From DTU024 sp964518875 (GTDB lineage: Bacteria > Bacillota > Clostridia > Christensenellales > Aristaeellaceae): 64,000 nucleotides of DNA. Numbering within the stretch: position 1 is the first letter of the stretch; each line of letters begins with the position of its first letter. This document shows, piece by piece, positions 50,441 to 59,484 of this stretch. Both the position numbers and the translations under genes were made by a program. Under the pieces are notes generated by a model, which saw only the letters and a program-made list of their open reading frames with translations, had not been told where the DNA came from and ran no database searches. The DNA lies in NCBI GenBank assembly GCA_964518875.1, contig CAZFHI010000001.1, positions 1 through 64,000 of the forward strand, written 5' to 3'.

Positions 50441-51310
50441 TTACAGCTTAAGCTTGGGGTCAAGCACGTCGCGCAGGGCGTCGCCCAATATATTGAAGGA
50501 CAATATAGTGAGCACTATGAACAATACCGGGAATATTACCATCCACGGCGCAAGCTCCATATACACCCTCGCTTCGGAAAGCATGCTGCCCCATGAGGGA
50601 GCGGGCGGCTGTATGCCTAACCCCAAAAAGCTCATTGTGGCTTCCGTAAGTATGCCGCTTGAAAGCGCAAGCGTCGCCTGCACGGTAAATGCGGCAAGGG
50701 AATTTGGCGCTATATGCGAAAACAGTATTTTGCCGTCCTTAAGGCCCACGCTTCTTGCGTTCGCTATATAATCAAGCCCCTTTATGGATTTTACGGAGGC
50801 CCTTACGGTGCGCGTAAAGACCGGAATGTTTACTATGCCTATCGCTATCATGGTGTTTACTACGCTCGGGCCTAACACAGCCACTATGAGCAAAGCTAAA
50901 AGTATGGAAGGGAACGCGAACAGCACGTCCATAATCATCATTATAACGGTTTCCGTTTTGCCTTCAAAGTATCCCGCCGCAAGGCCAAGAATAAAGCCCG
51001 CTCCCGCGGCAATTGATACAGAAACTATGCCCACGACAAGCGACACGCGCGCCCCGTACAATATGCGGCTGAATATATCCCTGCCGAAATTGTCGGTTCC
51101 GAACCAGTACCTGGCGTTTGGCGCCTGAAGCGCGTTTGACGAGTGTATCTCCGCTACGTCAAACTTAGATATATATGGGGATAAAACAGCCATAAGCACT
51201 ATTATCGCGACGCCTATAAAACCCATCCTTCCCAAAGGGTCCTGCCACAGCTGTTTGAATACGCTTTCCTGCTCCTTATGCTTTTTTCTTTTTAATAAAA
51301 CTGAAGTCAA
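50441..51310 (-). CDS. oppC: Oligopeptide ABC transporter permease OppC
   Basis: 289 residues, about six membrane segments, with the N-terminal OppC domain (DPLGRMGFIGVAIIVLMAVLSPYI), GTDNFGRDIFSRILYGAR, and the EAA loop (YIANARSVGLKDGKILFSHIAPNSLA). TTG start behind AGGAGG. Confidence 0.93.
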   Translation of the reverse strand: MTSVLLKRKKHKEQESVFKQLWQDPLGRMGFIGVAIIVLMAVLSPYISKFDVAEIHSSNALQAPNARYWFGTDNFGRDIFSRILYGARVSLVVGIVSVSIAAGAGFILGLAAGYFEGKTETVIMMIMDVLFAFPSILLALLIVAVLGPSVVNTMIAIGIVNIPVFTRTVRASVKSIKGLDYIANARSVGLKDGKILFSHIAPNSLAAFTVQATLALSSGILTEATMSFLGLGIQPPAPSWGSMLSEARVYMELAPWMVIFPVLFIVLTILSFNILGDALRDVLDPKLKL

Positions 51311-51320
51311 GCGCGGCCTC

Positions 51321-52265
51321 CTAACTGTAGCTTATGCGGGGATCTATATATGTGTACAATATGTCCACCAGAAGGTTCATCACAACATATATCACAGCCA
51401 TAAAAAGAACCGTGCCCTGCACGACTGGGAAGTCCCGCTTGAATATGCCGTTCAAAAGATACTGCCCAAGGCCTGGTATGGAAAAAATCTGCTCTATTAC
51501 GACTGTTCCTCCCATAAGTATGCTCAGCTGCATGCCTATAAGCGTAATTATAGGTATGCTCGCGTTTTTAAAGGCGTGTCTGCCTATGGTTATTTTTTCA
51601 GGGGCGCCCTTGGCGCGCACGGCCTTTATATAGTCCTGCCGCATAACTTCAAGCATGGACGAGCGCGTCATGCGCATAACGGAGCCCGCCATGGTGCCTC
51701 CCATAACTATTGCGGGAAAAATCATAATTTCAAGGTTTTTAAGCGGGTTCTCTGCAAAAGACACATAGTGTATAGGCGAATAATAGCCGAACACCAGCGC
51801 TAAAAACAAAATAAGCAGAGTGGCTGTGGCAAAATTAGGCACGGATACGCCAAGCAGGGACAGCACGCGCACGAACCTGTCCGTAGGCGTGTTGCGCTTT
51901 AGCGCTGAAAGCACGCCCAGGGGAAGCGCTATAATCCACGCCACTATGCACGCGATTATTGCAAGCTCCGCCGAAACCTTGAAGCGCTTTATTATTTCAG
52001 GGAAAACAGGCGCTCCCGTGCGGAAGGATTCCCCGAAATCGCCGTGCAGTACGCCGCCTATCCAGTTGCCGTACTGCACGATTAAAGGCTGGTCCAGACC
52101 AAGCTTCTTTTCCCACATCGCTCTAAGCTCCGGCGTTTCTTCTATGCCGAGTATGCCGGAAACAACGCTGCCCGGTATAAACTGCATTATAATAAAAATT
52201 ATCACGCTTATGCCGAACAATACAGGTATAAGTGTGAGCAGCCGCCTTAAAATATAATTTTTCAT
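51321..52265 (-). CDS. oppB: Oligopeptide ABC transporter permease OppB
   Basis: 314 residues, six membrane segments: YILRRLLTLIPVLFGISVIIF, LGLDQPLIVQYGNWI, LGVLSALKRNTPTDR, and the EAA motif region DYIKAVRAKGAPEKITIGRHAFKNASIP. First permease gene after the substrate-binding gene, separated by a stable hairpin. Confidence 0.94.
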   Translation of the reverse strand: MKNYILRRLLTLIPVLFGISVIIFIIMQFIPGSVVSGILGIEETPELRAMWEKKLGLDQPLIVQYGNWIGGVLHGDFGESFRTGAPVFPEIIKRFKVSAELAIIACIVAWIIALPLGVLSALKRNTPTDRFVRVLSLLGVSVPNFATATLLILFLALVFGYYSPIHYVSFAENPLKNLEIMIFPAIVMGGTMAGSVMRMTRSSMLEVMRQDYIKAVRAKGAPEKITIGRHAFKNASIPIITLIGMQLSILMGGTVVIEQIFSIPGLGQYLLNGIFKRDFPVVQGTVLFMAVIYVVMNLLVDILYTYIDPRISYS

Positions 52266-52279
52266 TGTATCTCCCGAAA

Positions 52280-52302
52280 CCCGGGCGGCCTGGCCGCCCG
52301 GG
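52280..52302 (-). promoter_or_regulatory. Very GC-rich hairpin between oppA and oppB
   Basis: CCCGGGCGGCC/GGCCGCCCGGG around one base, no T-run. Probably an mRNA-stabilising or partial-termination hairpin that keeps the binding protein more abundant than the permease. Confidence 0.7.
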
Positions 52303-52314
52303 ATTTAGAAAAGC

Positions 52315-53817
52315 TTATTCCTTTGTTACGTTCTGCAGCTCCAGAGGATGATCCACCGTAGGCGCGTAGCCTTTAAGCGAGGAGCTTGCGAAATAGTAGC
52401 TGTAAGGGCTTGCGAAAGTTACGCACGGGCATTCGTCAAGTATTATGTTTATCGCTTCTTTGTAATATTCTTCGCGCTTTTGAACATCGGTAGTGCCGGC
52501 GCCCAGGCTTATAAGCTCGTCCACGCGCGCGTTTGAATATTCAGAAATATTTGCGGTGTTGCCGCTTGTGAAAAACAAGCCTACGCCGCGGTTGGGGTCT
52601 GTGCCCGCGCCGTTCTGGCATACCATAAGGTCAAATTCATGGTTCTTCCAGTCTTCCACATACTGGGCGTTTTCCTTGTTCTGTATCTTAACGTTTATGC
52701 CTATCTGAGAGAGCTGCTGCTGTATAACGGTGCCTGAATTGCGTATGGTGTCGAGCAGACCCACCGTGCATACAACGTCGAATCCGTTTTCATAGCCGGC
52801 TTCTTTCATAAGCTCTTTTGCCTTTTCTATGTCCTGCTTATAAAGCTGGTGCTCCGTTACGTCCACCGCCCAGTGACCCATGGACGCCGGTATAAAGCCT
52901 GATACCTCGGCTTCGCCGTTAAAAGCAAGATCTATTATTTCCTCGCGGTTAAGCGCGAGCGAAATCGCCTGGCGCACCTTTATGTCCTTAAATTCTTCCT
53001 TGTTCATGTTAAGGCATAGCGTCACGTAGTCGCGCGTGCGTATTTTATACACGTCCACGTTCTTAGCCGCGTTCGCTAAAACAAGCATAGCACTGTCGCC
53101 CACGATAAGGTCCACCTCGCCTGTGCGCAGGGCGTTCATTCTTGCGGAGCTATCGCTTAAAACGTAGAACTCCAGCGTTTCCATAGCGTAGCCGTCCTTG
53201 TAGAAATCCTTGAATTTGTTAAGCGTTACACGATTGTCCGGCACCCATTCGCCCAGTGTGTACGGGCCTGTGCCGCCGTCCGCGCGCATCAAGTCGCCGT
53301 TTTTTTCCACCGCTTCCTTATCCACTATGGCGCAGTAGGTTGAAGACATGGAGGCTAAGAACGGAGCGGTAACCTTGGAAAGAGTAAATTTTACTGTATA
53401 CTCGTCCAAAACCTCTATTTTTTCTATGTTGCCGGCGTAGCTTTCGCTGCTTCCAAGTCCGCCTGTGTCAGGGTCGAGTATTCTTTCAAAGCTGTACTTT
53501 ACGTCCTCAGCCTTAAGCTCCCTGCCCGAGTGGAACTTTACGCCCTTGCGCATATGGAACACGTAGCTTGTGTCGTCAGGCTGCTCCCAGCTTTCCGCAA
53601 GCCTTGGTATTACGTTTAAATCGTCGTCGACGTCGACCAGCGTTTCATACATCTGGTTGATTATGCGAAGCGCGACGTGCTGCGTGGTCGTGTGCGGGTC
53701 AAAGCCCGTAGGCTCTGCTTCAGCGCCTATTTTAAGTACGGTGTTTTCCTGCGCGAACGCGGCAACGCCTGAAACAAGCATAGCCGCCGCAAACAGCAAA
53801 GCAAAAAATTTTTTCAT
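52315..53817 (-). CDS. oppA: Oligopeptide-binding protein OppA (SBP_bac_5)
   Basis: 500 residues. Signal peptide MKKFFALLFAAAMLVSGVAAFA, then the SBP_bac_5 domain: EPTGFDPHTTTQ, RLAESWEQPDDTSYVFHMRKGVKFHSG and NREEIIDLAFNGEA. Captures peptides, here possibly muropeptides given anmK. There is no lipobox Cys: the cleavage site looks like AFA-Q, unusual for a Gram-positive binding protein, which normally needs a lipid anchor. ATG behind GTGAGG. Confidence 0.92.
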   Translation of the reverse strand: MKKFFALLFAAAMLVSGVAAFAQENTVLKIGAEAEPTGFDPHTTTQHVALRIINQMYETLVDVDDDLNVIPRLAESWEQPDDTSYVFHMRKGVKFHSGRELKAEDVKYSFERILDPDTGGLGSSESYAGNIEKIEVLDEYTVKFTLSKVTAPFLASMSSTYCAIVDKEAVEKNGDLMRADGGTGPYTLGEWVPDNRVTLNKFKDFYKDGYAMETLEFYVLSDSSARMNALRTGEVDLIVGDSAMLVLANAAKNVDVYKIRTRDYVTLCLNMNKEEFKDIKVRQAISLALNREEIIDLAFNGEAEVSGFIPASMGHWAVDVTEHQLYKQDIEKAKELMKEAGYENGFDVVCTVGLLDTIRNSGTVIQQQLSQIGINVKIQNKENAQYVEDWKNHEFDLMVCQNGAGTDPNRGVGLFFTSGNTANISEYSNARVDELISLGAGTTDVQKREEYYKEAINIILDECPCVTFASPYSYYFASSSLKGYAPTVDHPLELQNVTKE

Positions 53818-53840
53818 GTGTTTTCCTCACTTTCTATAAT

Positions 53841-53900
53841 TTATACATGCTCGGCATGTAAATTATTCGCATATTCAAATACCATCTTGCTCAGCGCGCC
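53841..53900 (-). pseudogene. Remnant 3' end of a duplicated serine hydrolase gene
   Basis: The minus strand reads RALSKMVFEYANNLHAEHV-stop, nearly identical to the end of the adjacent serine hydrolase (RALHKLVFEYASNLRAEHV-stop). DNA similarity runs about 60 bases (compare 53977-54038). Nothing else of the copy remains; 53901-53976 shows no other feature. Confidence 0.75.
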
Positions 53901-53976
53901 AGAGTGTCGCTGGTTTTGATTACGCTCAGGAGCTTTGCCCCTGAACCCCTACGCTTAAAATTACTTTGTTTACAGT

Positions 53977-55017
53977 CTATACATGCTCGGCACGTAAATT
54001 ACTCGCATATTCAAACACCAACTTGTGCAGCGCGCGCCTTACTTCGTTTGTAGGCTTGTCGTTTTTGTACGGGTAAAAAAGCCTGTTTGTAAAAAGGCAG
54101 CAGCCTATGTTGTATTCATTGGAAAAATAAATGGAGGTGCCTGTAAATCCCGTATGCCCGCAGCCCTTCGGGTACTTGTCCCCCGTTTCAAAGCCCAAGC
54201 CTCTCGTTGAATTTTGCGTCTTAACCGCGTCTAAAAACAAGGGGTTTTTGGCGTTCATGTAGAGCCTGCAAAGCCTTTCATAGGCGCGCGCATCGGCAAA
54301 TACGCCCGCGTGCCCCGCTACTCCTTTAAAAAAGTAAAACGCGTTGCCGTCGTTTACCTTTCCCTTTATTGGCTCATGATTGCGCCAGGAATTAAACGTA
54401 AGCCCCATTTCTTTAACCATGTCTTCTTCCTGCATATTGCCGTATGAAGAAAAGGCTATGTTGGAGCATTCAGGCAAAAAGCAGATATTGCCTAAGTTAA
54501 ACGGCTTAACGAGATCGTCGTTCAAAACCTTATCAAGAGGCTTCTGCTCTACGCGTTCTATTATTTTGCCTAAGAGCATAAAATTTATATCGCTGTAAAG
54601 CATGCCTTCAGGGCGCGGCTGCGCAAGCGCCCTGCGTAAAACCATATAAAAATCGCCGTCGCTTGTATAAAAAGGGTACCATGCGGGCAAAAGGCTCGTG
54701 TGCGTCAAAAGCATTTTTATGGTTATTCTGCCCACGCGGTCGTCTTTTATGCTTTTAAGCTCCGGCAGTATATCTGAAGCCAGCGTTTTAAGCTCTATTT
54801 TGCGCTTATCTATAAGAAGCAGAATAATAGTGGACGTGCATATTTTAGTTAATGAAGCCACGTCAAAAAGCGTATCCGCATTTACTGATCCTATGCTTTT
54901 AACGAATAAATTTTCATCGCCATTGAACACAGAAACGACAGCGTCCCTGTAAAAACCCGCCTCGCGATAAGACTGCAGCATATTATCCGTTTTTTGTGCA
55001 AGTTCAGACAAATTCAA
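53977..55017 (-). CDS. Serine hydrolase, class C beta-lactamase family
   Basis: 346 residues. DVASLTKICTS holds the SxxK nucleophile motif (about residue 53), YSDINFMLLG the Tyr-x-Asn motif, and CGHTGFTGTS the HTG triad. Family members are penicillin-binding-like peptidases or esterases. No clear signal peptide (starts MNLSELAQK), so it may be cytoplasmic and act on imported muropeptides. First gene of the recycling operon; TTG start, weak GGCGGGA site. Confidence 0.85.
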   Translation of the reverse strand: MNLSELAQKTDNMLQSYREAGFYRDAVVSVFNGDENLFVKSIGSVNADTLFDVASLTKICTSTIILLLIDKRKIELKTLASDILPELKSIKDDRVGRITIKMLLTHTSLLPAWYPFYTSDGDFYMVLRRALAQPRPEGMLYSDINFMLLGKIIERVEQKPLDKVLNDDLVKPFNLGNICFLPECSNIAFSSYGNMQEEDMVKEMGLTFNSWRNHEPIKGKVNDGNAFYFFKGVAGHAGVFADARAYERLCRLYMNAKNPLFLDAVKTQNSTRGLGFETGDKYPKGCGHTGFTGTSIYFSNEYNIGCCLFTNRLFYPYKNDKPTNEVRRALHKLVFEYASNLRAEHV

Positions 55018-55056
55018 TTATTTTCCCGCCATTACTCTCAAAATTTTGTGTGTCCA

Positions 55057-55085
55057 ATGTTACCATCGCGCCCTTGCGTTGTCAA
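55057..55085 (-). promoter_or_regulatory. Promoter of the serine hydrolase-opp-anmK operon
   Basis: Minus strand: perfect TTGACA (55085-55080), 17-bp spacer, TAACAT (55062-55057). Confidence 0.72.
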
Positions 55086-55172
55086 GAAGCGGCTTTACTT
55101 CAAAATAAATGAAATTTATACAAATCTTCTTAATTGTATTATAAATTTAAAGCTCAGGGCTTGTCTTTTTTG

Positions 55173-55201
55173 TTGCAACAAACTGCCTAATCATATATAA
55201 T
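55173..55201 (+). promoter_or_regulatory. Promoter of the REC-like/SPFH/phosphorylase operon
   Basis: TTGCAA (55173-55178), 17-bp spacer, TATAAT (55196-55201). Confidence 0.78.
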
Positions 55202-55231
55202 AACCTTATTAACACCAAGGAGGCCTGGAAT

Positions 55232-56053
55232 TTGTACAAGCTATTGCTCGTAACCGATAATGAAGAGGTGCGCGGCGCCTTTGAACAGATAGACAACTGG
55301 GGACAGATGATGTTCCTGCCTGTTACTGTTATAAGCGATGCGGAGGAAGCGCTCCAATACTTAAACTCCCACGTTGTGGATGCAATCGGCTATGCGTTCG
55401 TTAACCATGACCCGAGCCCTATACAGCAATATATAACGGATCATCCAAGCCTGCCTGTTTTTCAGACGCATCAAAGAGGGCAGGCTTTGTTTAGCGAATT
55501 ACAGCGCATACGCGAGTTTTTGGACCAGATGCACCGCGAAGACGCGGACTCTTACGATGAAACATTTGTTTTCCAGATGCTCAGGGACGAGCTTATGAGC
55601 CAGCTTTTAAGGGGGCAGGTAAATTCAGAAGAGGAGCTCATCGCCCGCATAAAGCTTGTGAGAGCGAATGTTTCGCTCACCATGCACTGCTATCTTTTCG
55701 ACTTCGATCTGCCGCAGGGCGAAGTGTACTTAAACGACCGCTGGCATTACGGCGTTGAGAGGCTTGAGTATGCCCTGCGCAACAACTTTTTCGGCAAATA
55801 CATAGACGGCGTCTATTACGACGTCGCGGTGCTGAGCCCGAGGCACGTGCGCCTGTTTGCCGCTCCCGCGTTCAACATAGACCTGAGCGACGATGAAGTA
55901 GAGCAGGAAGTCAACCAGAGGGTTGAAAGCGTGCTTGAAGACATCAAAAACTATCTCGATTTGGATCTCGACCTTGAAAACACGTACGTGCTTTCAAGCA
56001 TGAAGGAATTAGTCAACAAAAACGATCAGGAGAATAACTATGGGGATTTTTAA
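55232..56053 (+). CDS. Degenerate receiver-domain protein
   Basis: 273 residues. The first 115 look like a response-regulator receiver (YKLLLVTDNEEVRGAFEQI, then ISDAEEALQYLNSHVVDAIGYAFVN), but the phospho-acceptor Asp position holds no clear Asp (DAIGYAF). The rest (about 120-273) resembles the middle region of YesN-type regulators, without an AraC DNA-binding domain, and ends acidic. TTG start behind AAGGAGG. It overlaps the SPFH gene by 14 bases, so the two probably work together as sensor and membrane-scaffold protein (inference). Confidence 0.65.
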   Translation: MYKLLLVTDNEEVRGAFEQIDNWGQMMFLPVTVISDAEEALQYLNSHVVDAIGYAFVNHDPSPIQQYITDHPSLPVFQTHQRGQALFSELQRIREFLDQMHREDADSYDETFVFQMLRDELMSQLLRGQVNSEEELIARIKLVRANVSLTMHCYLFDFDLPQGEVYLNDRWHYGVERLEYALRNNFFGKYIDGVYYDVAVLSPRHVRLFAAPAFNIDLSDDEVEQEVNQRVESVLEDIKNYLDLDLDLENTYVLSSMKELVNKNDQENNYGDF

Positions 56054-57080
56054 TTTTGTAAAAGGCCAGTTTATAGACGTAATCGAATGGAAGGATTCTT
56101 CCTCAAACACCATGGTATACCGCTTTGACGACGGCGGCGCAGAAATTATGATGGGCGCGCAGCTTACCGTGCGCGAAAGCCAGGTCGCCATATTCGTAAA
56201 CGAAGGCAAGATAGCGGACGTTTTCAAGCCCGGCCGCTACGAGCTTAGCACGCAGAATCTGCCCATACTAACGGCGCTTAAAAGCTGGAAATACGGTTTT
56301 AACTCTCCCTTTAAAAGCGAAGTATATTTTGTAAACACCAAGCAGTTTTTAGACAAAAAGTGGGGCACTTCAAACCCCGTAATGATGCGCGACCGGGATT
56401 TCGGCATGATACGTTTGCGCGCGTTCGGCATATACTCTTTCAGAGTATCAGACCCCGTAACCTTTTTAAAAGAAGTTTTTGGAACCAGCGCGTACTTTAC
56501 GGCGGAAGGCGTGGAAGGCCAGGTAAGGCGCACCGTTGTTTCAGCGCTTAGCGACGCCATAGCGCAAAGCAGCATACCCGCCCTTGACTTAGCCGCGAAT
56601 TACAACGAGCTCAGCAACCTTGTGCTAAATAATCTGTCGAGCACTTTCCTTCCGATAGGCTTAAAAATCGAAAGCTTCGTTATAGAAAACATAAGCCTTC
56701 CCGAAGCCGTTGAAGAAGCCATGGACAAACGCACGAGCATGGGCGTCGTAGGCGATTTAAACCGCTATACCCAATACCAGACCGCAGAAGCCATAGGCGA
56801 AAGCGCCAAGCACGAAAACTCCATGTCGGGCATAGGCGCAGGCATGGCGGCGGCGATGGCCATGTCAAACGCCATGACAGGCAGCGTAAACAATGCTAAC
56901 ACGCAAAGCCAGCAGCCCGAAGGAAAAAAATGCATATACTGCGGAGAAAACATACCCGTATCCGCTAACTTCTGCCCCAAGTGCGGGAAACCTCAGAATG
57001 AATCGAAGTGCATAAACTGCGGCAACAGCATAAAACCCGGGACAAACTTCTGCCCTTACTGCGGCGCAAAACAGGCTTAA
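56040..57080 (+). CDS. SPFH-domain protein with double zinc ribbon
   Basis: 346 residues. N-terminal SPFH/band-7-like (virion core protein type) domain: QFIDVIEWKDSSSNTMVYRF, GAQLTVRESQVAIFVNEGKIADVFKPGRYEL, VRRTVVSALSDAIAQS and VIENISLPEAVEEAMD. An Ala/Met/Gly-rich linker, then two zinc ribbons: CIYCGENIPVSANFCPKCG and CINCGNSIKPGTNFCPYCG. This is the YdjI-like architecture linked in Bacillus to envelope stress. ATG behind AGGAG. Confidence 0.88.
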   Translation: MGIFNFVKGQFIDVIEWKDSSSNTMVYRFDDGGAEIMMGAQLTVRESQVAIFVNEGKIADVFKPGRYELSTQNLPILTALKSWKYGFNSPFKSEVYFVNTKQFLDKKWGTSNPVMMRDRDFGMIRLRAFGIYSFRVSDPVTFLKEVFGTSAYFTAEGVEGQVRRTVVSALSDAIAQSSIPALDLAANYNELSNLVLNNLSSTFLPIGLKIESFVIENISLPEAVEEAMDKRTSMGVVGDLNRYTQYQTAEAIGESAKHENSMSGIGAGMAAAMAMSNAMTGSVNNANTQSQQPEGKKCIYCGENIPVSANFCPKCGKPQNESKCINCGNSIKPGTNFCPYCGAKQA

Positions 57081-57083
57081 TCC

Positions 57084-57848
57084 ATGATATACCCCATATC
57101 GGAATTTGATAACGAGCATTCGCTTATTTCCCCGTCCTTAAGCGACGAGCTGCTCACAGACTTAGGCGGTATAGACACCTGCGTAATGACGTACTTCCCT
57201 GATATAGAAAACGTTGAGGACATAGCCAAGGACCTTACCCCTCTGTACTGCTTTCATTCAGGCGCCGCTGAAATTATGCAGTACATTTACAAGGGCAGCG
57301 TAATAATAGCCAATATGCCTTCAGGCGCTCCGAGCAGCGCTTCCATTATGGAGGAGCTTATATCCCTTGGCGTTACGCGTTTTATATGCATGGGAGGGGC
57401 CGGCCTTATAGACGACAGCTTCGGCATGGAAAACTACATATTGGTAAAGGACGCCATACGCGACGAGGGCACAAGCTACCACTATCTTCCTGCGGAGGAA
57501 TGCGCCTACACGTCGCCGCTTTTAACGGAGCAGCTCGGCGGCTGCTTAAAAAAGCGCGGCGTTCCGTATAAAACAGGCCGCATATGGTCCACAGACGCCC
57601 TGTACCGTGAAACACCTTCGCGCATTAAGCGCAGGCTTGCAAGCGGAGCCGTAGGCGTTGATATGGAATGCGCCGCTTTGTGTGCCGTGGCGCAAAGGCG
57701 CGGCGTGGAATACGCGCAGGCCATGTACTTTACGGACTGCCTTTATAAGGATATATGGAGCGGGTTGATGCCGAACTATAAAGAGCTTAGGCTTAAGTCC
57801 CTGCGCCTTATAGTGGACTGCGGCCTTGAAATAGCGGAAATGATATAA
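57084..57848 (+). CDS. Nucleoside phosphorylase (PNP/UDP family)
   Basis: 254 residues. MPSGAPSSASIMEELISLGVTRFICMGGAGLI matches the phosphate/ribose binding region, and GAVGVDMECAAL the ribose-binding Glu motif of the PNP_UDP_1 fold (compare uridine phosphorylase). Splits nucleosides with phosphate in salvage. It follows the SPFH gene by three bases, with no evident ribosome site, so it may depend on coupling. Confidence 0.87.
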   Translation: MIYPISEFDNEHSLISPSLSDELLTDLGGIDTCVMTYFPDIENVEDIAKDLTPLYCFHSGAAEIMQYIYKGSVIIANMPSGAPSSASIMEELISLGVTRFICMGGAGLIDDSFGMENYILVKDAIRDEGTSYHYLPAEECAYTSPLLTEQLGGCLKKRGVPYKTGRIWSTDALYRETPSRIKRRLASGAVGVDMECAALCAVAQRRGVEYAQAMYFTDCLYKDIWSGLMPNYKELRLKSLRLIVDCGLEIAEMI

Positions 57849-57859
57849 TATTTAAAATT

Positions 57860-57886
57860 AAGGCTCCGGATTTTCCGGAGCCTTAT
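57860..57886 (+). terminator. Terminator after the nucleoside phosphorylase
   Basis: AAGGCTCCGGA/TCCGGAGCCTT perfect stem with 3-base loop, followed by an AT-rich but poor T-run. Confidence 0.7.
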
Positions 57887-57956
57887 ATATTTAATTTTTA
57901 GTATTCTTCTGTTGCAAAGACCGCTGAATACATAAGCGGATCTTATGAAAGGTAAA

Positions 57957-59414
57957 ATGCGGTACAATATATTTGCAGGCGGCATACACATAGAGTCCTC
58001 CACCTTTACTCTATACCGCTCGGGCGAAAAGGATTTTCGCATTGCGCGCGGTGAAGAGCTTTTAAGGCGCTACCCTGGCGTAGATAAAAGCAAAGTGAAC
58101 CTTATACCCATAATGCACGCGAGGGCGCTGCCTGGAGGCGTAGTAAAGCGCGGTTTTTATGAAAAATTTATAAATGAATTTATTAAAGCTCTTGATTCCG
58201 CTTTAAAGGAGTATCGCATAGACGGTTTCCTGCTCGATATTCACGGCGCCATGAGCGTTGAAGGCTCTATGGACGCGGAAGGCGATTTAATACGCGCTAT
58301 AAGAAACAAAATAGGCGACGGCGTGCCGATTTCCGCGTCCATGGACCTGCACGGCAACGTGTCTAAAGAGCTGTTTAATTTAAGCGCCGTTCTTACATGC
58401 TACCGCACAGCGCCTCATACAGACGCGTATGAAACGCGCAGGCGCGCCATTAACAGCCTTGTCGCGGTGCTGGACAATAAAAGGCAGGGTAATAAATTAA
58501 CAAAAGCCATGGCGTCAGTACCCATACTTCTGCCGGGAGAGCAGACCTCAACAGAAGTGGAACCCGCAAAAAAACTGTACGGCAGCATACCGGAGCCTTT
58601 AAAAGCCCGCGGCATGCTCGACGCTTCAATATGGATGGGTTTTCCCTGGGCGGATCAGCCGCGCTGCCGCGCCGCTGTTTGCGCTTACGGCTTTGACAAA
58701 GAAAATACCGCTTCTTGCGCGATTAAGCTTTCAAACGCGCTTTGGAGCGTAAGGGACGAATTTAAGTTTGTCGGCCCCGTCGCTTCCCTCAGGGACGGGC
58801 TTAAAATCGCGTATGATTCCAAAGAAAAGCCGTATTTTCTTTCAGACACCGGGGATAACCCGGGCGCCGGGGGCGATAACGACAGCGTAATAGTATTGCG
58901 CGAAATTTTAAATTCAGGATTAGAAAAGCAAAAAAGCGCAGTTCTGCTGTCCATAAAAGACGAAGAATGCGTGCAGGCGTTTAAAAATAAAGCGATAGGC
59001 GAAAGAGAGCAGGTTAAAATAGGCGGCAGAATAAGCGCGAACGTATGCGAACCTGTAAGCGTAAAAATGAAGCTTGTTAACAGGTACCGCGACCCGGTGG
59101 CTGGAGAAAGCGTAATTTTACAAAAAGATAATTTAAAAGTCGCCGTAACGTCAAACAGGTACCAGTTTGCGACGGAAGCGGGCTTTAAAAACGCCGGGCT
59201 AGGTTCATATGACGATTACGATATAGTAATAGTTAAAATGGGCTACCTTGAGCCTGATCTGAGCAGCGCCGCAAAAGGGTGGACCATGCTGTTAACGCCG
59301 GGCTCCGTAAACCAGGATTTAAAAAGCGCAGGCTTTAAAAACCTTGCAAGGCCCCTGTACCCCTTTGATAAAGGCTTCGACTTCAGCCCGTCGTTAGACG
59401 TTCAGCAGTTTTAA
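57957..59414 (+). CDS. M81-family metallopeptidase (MlrC-like)
   Basis: 485 residues. RYNIFAGGIHIESSTFTLYRSGEKDF at the start, DIHGAMSVEGSMDAEGDL, SASMDLHGNVS, YRTAPHTDAYETR, and SDTGDNPGAGGDNDS are the M81/MlrC signature, with the metal His and Asp. Characterised relatives open microcystin; most are of unknown substrate. ATG 57957 (after GAAAGG) gives the family-typical M-R start; an in-frame ATG at 57945 is possible. Confidence 0.88.
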   Translation: MRYNIFAGGIHIESSTFTLYRSGEKDFRIARGEELLRRYPGVDKSKVNLIPIMHARALPGGVVKRGFYEKFINEFIKALDSALKEYRIDGFLLDIHGAMSVEGSMDAEGDLIRAIRNKIGDGVPISASMDLHGNVSKELFNLSAVLTCYRTAPHTDAYETRRRAINSLVAVLDNKRQGNKLTKAMASVPILLPGEQTSTEVEPAKKLYGSIPEPLKARGMLDASIWMGFPWADQPRCRAAVCAYGFDKENTASCAIKLSNALWSVRDEFKFVGPVASLRDGLKIAYDSKEKPYFLSDTGDNPGAGGDNDSVIVLREILNSGLEKQKSAVLLSIKDEECVQAFKNKAIGEREQVKIGGRISANVCEPVSVKMKLVNRYRDPVAGESVILQKDNLKVAVTSNRYQFATEAGFKNAGLGSYDDYDIVIVKMGYLEPDLSSAAKGWTMLLTPGSVNQDLKSAGFKNLARPLYPFDKGFDFSPSLDVQQF

Positions 59415-59484
59415 TAATTTTAAAGCTTAAAGCGCGGTTTGCTCAAAACGCGCTTATGCATATAATAAATATTAAGGAGGAAAC

